A program made the translations under genes and the position numbers. 64,000 nucleotides of DNA from Phycicoccus sp. Soil802. Its GTDB lineage: Bacteria > Actinomycetota > Actinomycetes > Actinomycetales > Dermatophilaceae. The stretch spans positions 1 to 64,000 of the forward strand of contig NZ_LMSS01000005.1 of the NCBI RefSeq assembly GCF_001429605.1, read 5' to 3'. Below, piece after piece: positions 27,534-34,158 of this stretch. The notes under the pieces are model-generated. The model had not been told where the DNA came from. It did no database searches and saw nothing but the letters and a program-made list of their open reading frames with translations. Numbering within the stretch: the stretch's first letter is position 1; the number at the start of each line of letters is the position of its first letter.

Positions 27534-28523
27534 TCACGAGCCCTTGGCCGAGAACAGCACCTCGTCCGCGGCGACCACGCTGGCCTTGCCCTCGGCGGGC
27601 ACGGTGAGGACGACGGTCTCGTAGGTCCGCAGCGTGGCGCTCTTCGTGAGCGTCTTCTTGCGCACCAGCCGCTGGAAGTCGGTGCTCGGCGTGAGCGACT
27701 TCCCGCCCTTGCCCAGGGTGATCGTGTCGGTGCGCTCGACCAGCCCGAAGACCAGCGCTCCCCCGCCCCGCAGCGCGATGGCGACGGTGCTCTGCGGCTC
27801 CACGGTGTGGACCTGCTTGAGGGAGGCGAGCTTCCCGAACGCCTTGGCCTGCTCCGCCGCGTGGGCGCGGACGGCCGCGGAGAACGGGTCCGCGGGGTCG
27901 ATGTCCTTGGCAGCGGCGGGCTTCGGGTAGGCGAGGCTCGCGGCATACTCCGTCATCAGCGCCGCGGGCGGCACGGGGAGGGTGCTGCCCGTGGTCACCA
28001 CTGGCGACCCGGCGTTGAGCGAGTCGAGGGCGGCGACGCTCGCCCCCGGTTGCATGGGTGCGGCAACGCTGAGCCGGAACGGCGTCCTGGCGTCCGGCGA
28101 GACGAGCAGGTTGAGCACGGCTCCGCCGTCGGCGGTCGCGGTCTGCACCAGGATGAGCCGCGGCCAGGCCGTGCCGCGGGAGACCGCGAGGACCTTCGGG
28201 GGCTCGGTGCGGGTCAGCGGGGTCGGGGCGGCGGCCGCACCGGACTCGAGCCGGCTCGCAGCGTTGGCGACGGCGAGCGCGCTGCCGGTGAGCGCCTCGG
28301 TGCGCAGCTTCTGGGCATCGGCGGGCTTGGCCGCCGCGGCCTCGGCCGCCTTCGCGAGGACCCGGGCAGCGATGGCCTGGGCCGTGTCGGGGGAGATCGG
28401 TGCGGTGGTCGTCACCTGGGCGGGGGCGTCGTGCACCCCGGCCAAGCCGGTGCCGACACCGCACCCGGCGAGGGCGAGGCTGAGGGCGGCCACGGCGGCC
28501 AGCTGGGTGGTGCGGCGGCTCAT
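27534..28523 (-). CDS. Predicted lipoprotein, function unknown
   Basis: A 329-residue exported protein. It begins MSRRTTQLAAVAALSLALAG followed by C21, a type II signal peptide with lipobox LALAGC. The mature part is alanine-rich and helical to about 110, then beta-rich, with VPAEGKASVVAADEVLFS at the end. No known domain was recognised. The ATG overlaps the stop of the upstream membrane-protein gene as ATGA, so the two proteins are made together and probably work together at the outer face of the membrane. Confidence 0.78.
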   Translation of the reverse strand: MSRRTTQLAAVAALSLALAGCGVGTGLAGVHDAPAQVTTTAPISPDTAQAIAARVLAKAAEAAAAKPADAQKLRTEALTGSALAVANAASRLESGAAAAPTPLTRTEPPKVLAVSRGTAWPRLILVQTATADGGAVLNLLVSPDARTPFRLSVAAPMQPGASVAALDSLNAGSPVVTTGSTLPVPPAALMTEYAASLAYPKPAAAKDIDPADPFSAAVRAHAAEQAKAFGKLASLKQVHTVEPQSTVAIALRGGGALVFGLVERTDTITLGKGGKSLTPSTDFQRLVRKKTLTKSATLRTYETVVLTVPAEGKASVVAADEVLFSAKGS

Positions 28524-29278
28524 GCGGTCACCTCCGGGGTCGGTGCGTCGGTGGTCGTGGGGGTCTCGGCCTGCTTCGCCGAGTCGGCCTGCTTCGCCGA
28601 GTCGGCCTGCTTCGCCGAGTCGGCCTGCTTCGGCGCGTCGGCCTGCTTCGGTGGCGCGTCGGTCTGGCGCCGGCGCCGAGGTCGGGTCTGCCAGAGGGTG
28701 GCCACCCCGGTGACCGCCGCGAGCAGTCCGACCAGCGTCACGAGCAGCGCCTGGAAGAACCACGTGCGTCGCTCGACCGTGACGGTCAGGGCGGTCAGGT
28801 CGACGGGGCTGCCGTCCGGTGCAGCGATGACGATGGACTCCGGGGCGCCGGTCTGCTCGACGCTGAGGTGCACCCGGCCCTGTCCGGTCGCGGTCTGGCG
28901 CCAGACGTCTGCACCGGCGAGGTCGGGGGCTGGCCCGGCCCCGGCCCGCGATGCGACGAGGCTCCAGTCCCGGAGGTGGGCACCGGTGACCGACGTGTGG
29001 TCGGCGCCACCCACGATCGCGTCGGCGTCGGCGGGGGTGGTCCGCCCCATCCAGATCGTCGTTCCGGGCGCGGCGACCGCCGTCACGGTGGCTGGTGCGT
29101 CGACCCGGTTGAGCACGGACGGCTCCACGACGACCAGGGCCCCGTGGGCAGGGGTGCTGTGCAGCGTGGCGCTGCCGGACGAACCGAGGTGCACGGTGAA
29201 CCAGGCACCGAGGGACACGAGGACGAGTCCGATCACCGTCAGCGCCGCGGACAGCACGCGCTTGGCGACCATCGACAC
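28520..29278 (-). CDS. Membrane protein with KQADSA-repeat cytoplasmic tail
   Basis: A 252-residue protein with an N-terminal membrane helix (VLSAALTVIGLVLVSLGAWF, about 8-27), an extracytoplasmic beta-rich domain (about 30-175), a second helix (FFQALLVTLVGLLAAVTGVA, about 180-200) and a basic stop-transfer (PRRRRQ). The tail repeats KQADAP and KQADSA about five times. The function is unknown. The GTG at 29278 was chosen because AAGGA lies 8 nt upstream; the ATG two codons later would be 14 nt away. It heads the operon with the lipoprotein and the YbbN-like gene and diverges from a TetR gene that may control it. Confidence 0.75.
   Translation of the reverse strand: MSMVAKRVLSAALTVIGLVLVSLGAWFTVHLGSSGSATLHSTPAHGALVVVEPSVLNRVDAPATVTAVAAPGTTIWMGRTTPADADAIVGGADHTSVTGAHLRDWSLVASRAGAGPAPDLAGADVWRQTATGQGRVHLSVEQTGAPESIVIAAPDGSPVDLTALTVTVERRTWFFQALLVTLVGLLAAVTGVATLWQTRPRRRRQTDAPPKQADAPKQADSAKQADSAKQADSAKQAETPTTTDAPTPEVTA
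28567..28652. repeat. 18 bp in-frame tandem repeat in the membrane-protein tail
   Basis: The unit GGCCTGCTTCGCCGAGTC is repeated about three times exactly and then in diverged form, coding for the KQADSA series on the minus strand. Confidence 0.8.
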
Positions 29279-29437
29279 AGTAGAAATCCTTACGTGAGCG
29301 GGCCGGCCAACGGGGGTTCCCCGCAGCCGGCATTCACACCACCATGGCTCAGTCTCCCCCACGACGACAAATCCCCGACCCCATCCGCACCCCCCCGCAA
29401 CACGGCGTGGTTCACCGGTTCGGTGGCATGATCACGC

Positions 29438-30082
29438 GTGATGACCACACGCCCACGGCAGGACCGAAGTCGCCGCCCGGGACGCCCCCGTGAGGAGGCC
29501 ACCGAGCAGGCGATCACCGCAGCAGCACGTCAGGTGCTCGCGGACAAGGGCGTGGCCCGGATGTCCATGGAGCACGTCGCCGCCAAGGCGGGTGTGGCGA
29601 AGAGCACGCTCTACCGGCGCTGGCCGTCGAAGATCGAGCTCGCGGTGCACGCGGTCGCCGCCACCTTCGACGAGATCGAGATCGAGGACCACGGTTCGCT
29701 GGAGGCCGACATGCGTGCGGGTATCGGCGAGGCGGCCCGCCTGCTGCGCGACCCCTCCACCGGCGGTGCGTATGCCGCGTTGCTGGCCGAGTCGGCCCGG
29801 GACCCCGACGGCGTCGGCCAGCGCGTCCGCGCGTCGCTGTCGACGCGCCTGCACGCGCTGGTCGCGCTCTCGGTCGAACGCGCCATCGAGCGGGGGGAGA
29901 TCCGCCGCGACATGATCGACGTCGACCTGCTCGCGGACGTGGTGGTCGGGTCGGTGATGCACCGGGCGCTGGCCACCGGCGAGCCCGACGCGGCGTTCGT
30001 CGACGGGCTCATCGCCCTGCTGGCCGATGTCGCCTACGCCCGACTCCGCCGCGAGCAGCGTGAGGTCGGCGAGGCCGGCTAG
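29438..30082 (+). CDS. TetR/AcrR family transcriptional regulator
   Basis: A 214-residue repressor. The N-terminal basic arm (RPRQDRSRRPGRPREEATEQAI) leads to the helix-turn-helix MSMEHVAAKAGVAKSTLYRRW (about 41-61). The C-terminal ligand domain is helical with the TetR_C_6-like pattern. The start is GTG with an ATG next to it in frame. CACCG-GTT-CGGTG at 29413-29425, just upstream, is a candidate operator for autoregulation. The 158 bp gap to the divergent membrane-protein operon otherwise shows nothing clear. Targets are unknown; the divergent operon is the obvious candidate, and the acyl-CoA mutase downstream another. Confidence 0.85.
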   Translation: MMTTRPRQDRSRRPGRPREEATEQAITAAARQVLADKGVARMSMEHVAAKAGVAKSTLYRRWPSKIELAVHAVAATFDEIEIEDHGSLEADMRAGIGEAARLLRDPSTGGAYAALLAESARDPDGVGQRVRASLSTRLHALVALSVERAIERGEIRRDMIDVDLLADVVVGSVMHRALATGEPDAAFVDGLIALLADVAYARLRREQREVGEAG

Positions 30083-30103
30083 CGCTGCTGACAGCGCCGG
30101 CCG
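30074..30103. terminator. Hairpin between the TetR and mutase genes
   Basis: GGCCGG (30074-30079) with CCGGCC (30098-30103) and GCGCTG (30082-30087) with CAGCGC (30092-30097) form a bulged two-part stem over the TetR stop codon. The genes converge here. Confidence 0.55.
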
Positions 30104-30126
30104 GCCACGCGGCATACCTCTGGTCT

Positions 30127-31866
30127 CTAGAAGCGGGCGGGCTCGCGGTAGACGCCCCACTCGTCGCGCAGCGCGTCGCAGATCTCGCCCAGCGTGGCCT
30201 CGGCGCGGACCGCGTCGAGCATGGCGGGCACCATGTTGTCGTCGGTGCGGGCGACCTCGACCATGTGCCGCACGGCGGCGCGCACGGCGTCCTCGTCGCG
30301 GTCAGTCTTGCGGGTCTTGAGGGTGGCTACCTGCTCGCGCTCGACCTCGTGGCTGACCCGCAGGATCTCCAGCTCGTGGGTCACGGAGGCGGTGTGGCAG
30401 TTGACGCCGACGACCTTCTTGTCACCCTTCTCCAGCGACACCTGGTACTGGAAGGCCGCCTCGGCGATCTCTGACATGAACCAGCCGTCCTCGATGCCGC
30501 GGAGGATGCCGGAGGTCATCGGGCCGACGGCGTGGTCGACACCGCCCTCGGAGTTGAGCGGCTTGCCGAGCTCGCCCATCGCCCTGATCTTGTCGAAGAT
30601 CGCCTCGGCCTCGGCCTCGATCTTGTCGGTGAGCGCCTCGACGTAGTAGCTGCCACCGAGCGGGTCGGCGACGTTGACGACGCCGGTCTCCTCCATGATC
30701 ACCTGCTGGGTGCGCAGCGCGATCTCGGCCGCCTGCTCGCTGGGGAGGGCCAGCGTCTCGTCGAGGGCGTTGGTGTGCAACGAGTTCGTGCCGCCGAGCA
30801 CCGCCGCGAGCGCCTCTACGGCGGTGCGGACGACGTTGTTGTACGGCTGCTGCGCGGTGAGCGAGACCCCGGCCGTCTGGGTGTGGAACCGCAGCCACTG
30901 GGCCTTGTCGGTCTTGGCGCCGTAGACGTCGCGGAGCCAGCGCGCCCAGATCCGGCGGGCGGCGCGGAACTTGGCGATCTCCTCGAAGAAGTCGAGGTGG
31001 CTGTCGAAGAAGAACGACAGGCCGGGCGCGAAGGTCTCGATGTCGAGACCGCGGGACAGCCCGAGCTCGACGTAGCCGAAGCCGTCGGCGAGGGTGAACG
31101 CGAGCTCCTGCGCGGCCGTCGAGCCGGCCTCGCGGATGTGGTAGCCGGAGACCGACAGCGGCTTGTAGGCCGGGATGTTCTCGGCGCAGTACTCCATCAG
31201 GTCGCCGATCAGGCGCAGGTGCGGCTCGGGGGCGAACAGCCACTCCTTCTGCGCGATGTACTCCTTGAAGATGTCGGTCTGCAGCGTCCCGTTGAGGACC
31301 CCGAGGTCGACGCCCTGGCGCTCGGCGGCGACGAGGTACATGCAGAACACCGGGACGGCCGGGCCACTGATCGTCATCGACGTGGTGATGTCCTCGAGCG
31401 GCAGCCCGTCGAAGAGCACCTCCATGTCCTTGGCCGAGTCGATCGCCACCCCGCAGTGACCGACCTCGCCGAGGCTCATCGGGTCGTCGGAGTCGCGGCC
31501 CATCAGCGTGGGCATGTCGAACGCGACCGAGAGGCCGCCGCCGCCGCGCTCGAGGATCATCTTGTAGCGCTCGTTGGTCTGCACCGCGTTGCCGAAGCCG
31601 GCGAACTGGCGGATCGTCCAGGTGCGGCCGCGGTAGCCGGTCGGGTAGAGACCACGGGTGAAGGGGTACTCCCCCGGCCACCCGATCCGCTCGGGCACCT
31701 CGGAGCCGTCGGCCGGCCCGTAGACCGGCTCGACCTCCATCTGCGACAGCGTGGTGAAGTCGGCGTCCCGCACCTGTCCCTTGGCCTGGGCCGCGTCGTA
31801 GCGGGCCTGCCAGCGGGCGGCGCCGTCGCTCGTCGCGGGGGTGGTGGGTGCGGGGTTCTCGGCCAT
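30127..31866 (-). CDS. icmA: Acyl-CoA mutase large subunit, isobutyryl-CoA mutase type
   Basis: A 579-residue TIM-barrel subunit of the B12-dependent acyl-CoA mutase family; the C-terminal B12-binding domain of one-piece methylmalonyl-CoA mutase is absent, so a small subunit must come from elsewhere. Two substrate residues decide specificity: TWTIRQFAGFG has phenylalanine where methylmalonyl-CoA mutase has tyrosine (RQYAGF), and KEYIAQKEWL has glutamine where that enzyme has arginine (FMVRNTYI). Phe/Gln is the isobutyryl-CoA mutase pattern, interconverting isobutyryl- and n-butyryl-CoA. The ATG at 31866 is 7 nt after TAAATT, inside a 24 bp palindrome. The MeaB chaperone is at 43479. Confidence is high for the family and moderate for the substrate. 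Confidence 0.85.
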   Translation of the reverse strand: MAENPAPTTPATSDGAARWQARYDAAQAKGQVRDADFTTLSQMEVEPVYGPADGSEVPERIGWPGEYPFTRGLYPTGYRGRTWTIRQFAGFGNAVQTNERYKMILERGGGGLSVAFDMPTLMGRDSDDPMSLGEVGHCGVAIDSAKDMEVLFDGLPLEDITTSMTISGPAVPVFCMYLVAAERQGVDLGVLNGTLQTDIFKEYIAQKEWLFAPEPHLRLIGDLMEYCAENIPAYKPLSVSGYHIREAGSTAAQELAFTLADGFGYVELGLSRGLDIETFAPGLSFFFDSHLDFFEEIAKFRAARRIWARWLRDVYGAKTDKAQWLRFHTQTAGVSLTAQQPYNNVVRTAVEALAAVLGGTNSLHTNALDETLALPSEQAAEIALRTQQVIMEETGVVNVADPLGGSYYVEALTDKIEAEAEAIFDKIRAMGELGKPLNSEGGVDHAVGPMTSGILRGIEDGWFMSEIAEAAFQYQVSLEKGDKKVVGVNCHTASVTHELEILRVSHEVEREQVATLKTRKTDRDEDAVRAAVRHMVEVARTDDNMVPAMLDAVRAEATLGEICDALRDEWGVYREPARF

Positions 31867-31873
31867 GCGCGCC

Positions 31874-31898
31874 AATTTACTAGGACGTCCTAGTAAAT
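31874..31898 (-). promoter_or_regulatory. 24 bp perfect palindromic operator over the mutase -10
   Basis: Positions 31875-31898 form an exact palindrome with core CTAGGACGTCCTAG flanked by TTTA and TAAA. The leaderless -10 TAAATT (31874-31879, minus strand) is its proximal end, so a bound dimer would block polymerase. Shape and length fit a TetR-type repressor; the regulators at 29438 and 32051 are the nearest candidates. Confidence 0.75.
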
Positions 31899-31929
31899 GT
31901 CCAAGCCGCCCGCCGTCGACACGGCTGCC

Positions 31930-32024
31930 TCACCTTTATCGGGTCTAGGGACAAAGGTCTGCTTCACCCCGAAACCGTTCCGGGGTGAGGCCGCTGTTTG
32001 TCCCATGACCCGATAAAGGTGTGA
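31930..32024. repeat. 95 nt interrupted inverted repeat (three stacked stems)
   Basis: CACCTTTATCGGGT (31931-31944) pairs exactly with ACCCGATAAAGGTG (32008-32021). Inside, GGGACAAA (31948-31955) pairs exactly with TTTGTCCC (31997-32004). The inner arms TCACCCCGAAAC (31964-31975) and GTTCCGGGGTGA (31977-31988) pair with one mismatch around a single base. It fills the gap between the marR stop and the mutase operator and is more AT-rich at its ends than its surroundings. It could be a marR terminator, a structured RNA or a palindromic mobile element. Confidence 0.75.
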
Positions 32025-32050
32025 CAGGTGAGGTATGCCGCGGGGCTGGG

Positions 32051-32566
32051 TCAGGCGTCGAAGTCGCTGGCCCCGAGCCGCACCTTGCGCAGCAGGTCGA
32101 AGAGCTGCTCGTGCTCGGCGGCGGAGAGCATCCCCAGGCCGAACTTGCGCTGTACGAGGTCGGCGGTGGCGGCCTCCATCGCGTCGCGACCCGCAGGCGT
32201 GATGATCGCCAGGGTGCCGCGCCCGTCGTCGGGGTTGGGGACCCGCTCGACGAAACCCTGGGCGTCGAGCCGCTGGACGATGTTCGTGGCGCTCGTGGGG
32301 TGCACCATCAGGCGCTGCCCGATCTTGCTCATGCCGAGCCGGCCGTCCCGGCTGAACGCGAGGAGCACCAGCGCCTCGTAGCGGGCGAAGGTGAGGCCGT
32401 GTCGCCCGACGATCGCGTCGTAGTCGGTGATCAGCAGCTGCTGGACCCGCATGATCGATGTCGCGCTGGCCATCGCCAAGGGCTGCGAGGTGCGCCCCCA
32501 CCGGCGGGTCCACAGCTGCGCCGCACGCGTGATGGGGTCGAACGGCAGGCGGATCGGCTTCGGCAC
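32051..32566 (-). CDS. MarR family transcriptional regulator
   Basis: A 171-residue winged-helix regulator. The DNA-binding part is KIGQRLMVHPTSATNIVQRL (about 85-104) followed by the wing ERVPNPDDGRGTLAIITPAG. Helices on either side give the usual dimer interface. The GTG at 32564-32566 (VPKPIRLPFDP) was chosen because TAGCCT (32574-32579) ends 7 nt upstream, predicting a leaderless mRNA; that -10 contains the stop codon of the ABC ATPase gene. Likely targets are itself, the downstream mutase, or the ABC exporter upstream. The ligand is unknown. Confidence 0.87.
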   Translation of the reverse strand: MPKPIRLPFDPITRAAQLWTRRWGRTSQPLAMASATSIMRVQQLLITDYDAIVGRHGLTFARYEALVLLAFSRDGRLGMSKIGQRLMVHPTSATNIVQRLDAQGFVERVPNPDDGRGTLAIITPAGRDAMEAATADLVQRKFGLGMLSAAEHEQLFDLLRKVRLGASDFDA

Positions 32567-32576
32567 GCGCAGCAGG

Positions 32577-33287
32577 CTAGCCCTGGGGGGTGCGGACCGT
32601 CTCGAGCTGTCCATCATCGAGACGGATCTCGCCGTCGGCCTCCTCGGCGGCCTCGGGGTCGTGCGTCGCCATGATGACGATGGCGCCGCGGCGTGCCTCG
32701 GCCCGCAGGAGGGCGAGGACCCGCTCGCGGTTGTCGTGGTCGAGCTCGGAGGTGGGCTCGTCGGCGAGCAGGACGTGGCCGCGCAGGGCCAGGCCGCGGG
32801 CGACCGCGACCCGCTGCTGCTGGCCGCCGCTCAGCTCCTCGGCCAGGTGGCTGCCCGACTCGTGCAGACCCACCGACTCCAGGGCGGACTGCGCCCGGCG
32901 CTGGGCGTGGTCCGGCCGCACCCCGCGGGCCAGCAGGGGCAGGGCGACGTTCTCCTGGGCGGAGAGCAGGACGGCCAAGGCGCTGCCCTGCGGGATCACC
33001 TCGATCCCCAGCCGGGCCGCCTGCGCGCGGTCGCGCACGTCGTCGTCGCCGAGGCGCACCACGCCGTCGAACCCGACGGCGCCACCGATGGCCCACAGCA
33101 GCGACGACTTGCCGGCGCCGCTGTGGCCGGTGACGGCGATGAACTCACCCGGGTAGGCATCGAAGGTCGCCTCGGACACCGCGACCGTGGAGCCGTAGCG
33201 GACGGTCACGCCATCGACGCGCAGCGGCGGCGACTCAACGTCCTCGAGCAGCTCCGGGCCGTCGGCCCACCTGGTCCGGTCACCCAC
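32577..33287 (-). CDS. ABC transporter ATP-binding protein (MacB/LolD-like)
   Basis: A 236-residue ATPase. Walker A is GHSGAGKSS (about 54-62), the signature LSGGQQQRVAVARG and Walker B plus D-loop LLADEPTSELD are all canonical, and the H-loop is ATHDPEA. It pairs with the permease at 34155 and a second ATPase. The GTG at 33285-33287 was chosen because AGGGG lies about 9 nt upstream; another GTG at 33294-33296 abuts that site. It overlaps the preceding ATPase gene. Together the three genes make a MacB/FtsX-type exporter of unknown cargo. Confidence 0.85.
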   Translation of the reverse strand: MGDRTRWADGPELLEDVESPPLRVDGVTVRYGSTVAVSEATFDAYPGEFIAVTGHSGAGKSSLLWAIGGAVGFDGVVRLGDDDVRDRAQAARLGIEVIPQGSALAVLLSAQENVALPLLARGVRPDHAQRRAQSALESVGLHESGSHLAEELSGGQQQRVAVARGLALRGHVLLADEPTSELDHDNRERVLALLRAEARRGAIVIMATHDPEAAEEADGEIRLDDGQLETVRTPQG

Positions 33288-34158
33288 CGGTCTCACCCCT
33301 CCCCTGCGGGATCAGCGTCCACACGCCATCGACCTCCGCGACCCGCACCAGCGCACCGGGCGGGAACGCATCCACCGCCGCAGGCGGGAGGGGAAGGGAC
33401 CCGTCGGCCGACACCACGGCATACGCCTCGCCGGACCGGCCCTCACCACCGACGCGGCCGTCGCGGATGGTGACGGTGCGCGGCAGGCGCGCGGCCACCT
33501 CGGGGTCGTGGGTGACGACGACGACGGTGGTCCCCCACTCCCGGTTGACCCGGTGCAGGGTGTCGAGCACGAGGTCCCGCGACGAGTGGTGCAGCTGGGA
33601 AGTGGGTTCGTCGCCGAGCAGGAGACCCGGCCGGCTGGCCAGGGCGACCGCGAGCGCCGCGAGCTGGAGCTGCCCCGGCGGCAGCGAGTCGAGGGGCGCG
33701 GTGGCCGCGTGGTCGAGCCCCACGAGCTCCATCACCTCTCCGGGAGGCGGCACCTCGCGGCCGGCCCGGCGGGCGGACCGCTGCGCGAACTCGACGTTCT
33801 GGCGGGCGGTCAGGTAGGGCAACAGGTTGCGCGCGGCGCCCTGGAGGACCAGTCCCACCTCGGCGGCCCGGAACCGGTCGAGATCGGCCTCGGTCATCGT
33901 CGAGAGCTCGTGCTCACCCACCAGCACCCGCCCTGCGCTCGGTCGCATGAGGCCGCCGAACAAGGTGAGCAGGGTCGACTTGCCGGCGCCGGACGGACCG
34001 AGCAGGCCGACCACCTCACCGGGGTGGACGGTGAGGTCGACCCCGGACAGGGCGGCCACGTCGTGGCCCTCGGCGCGGTAGATGTGGACCAGGCCACGGG
34101 TGCTCACCCGCAGCCCGCCGGCGCGCGTCGTCGCCGTCACGCGGCTGTCGGTGCTCAC
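33280..34158 (-). CDS. ABC transporter ATP-binding protein, degenerate signature
   Basis: A 292-residue ATPase. Walker A GPSGAGKST and Walker B LLLGDEPTSQ are intact, but the signature reads LPPGQLQLAALA in place of LSGGQ and the D-loop is QLHH in place of SxLD. Paired with the canonical ATPase at 32577, it would form one degenerate and one active ATP site, as in known asymmetric ABC transporters. The C-terminus (about 230-292) is an added beta-rich piece (ALVRVAEVDGVWTLIPQG). The GTG start overlaps the permease stop as GTGA. Confidence 0.85.
   Translation of the reverse strand: MSTDSRVTATTRAGGLRVSTRGLVHIYRAEGHDVAALSGVDLTVHPGEVVGLLGPSGAGKSTLLTLFGGLMRPSAGRVLVGEHELSTMTEADLDRFRAAEVGLVLQGAARNLLPYLTARQNVEFAQRSARRAGREVPPPGEVMELVGLDHAATAPLDSLPPGQLQLAALAVALASRPGLLLGDEPTSQLHHSSRDLVLDTLHRVNREWGTTVVVVTHDPEVAARLPRTVTIRDGRVGGEGRSGEAYAVVSADGSLPLPPAAVDAFPPGALVRVAEVDGVWTLIPQGRGETGG

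Noticed and set aside
31875-31898. A LexA box
   Set aside because: The core CTAGGACGTCCTAG does not fit TCGAAC-N4-GTTCGA; it is a different palindrome.
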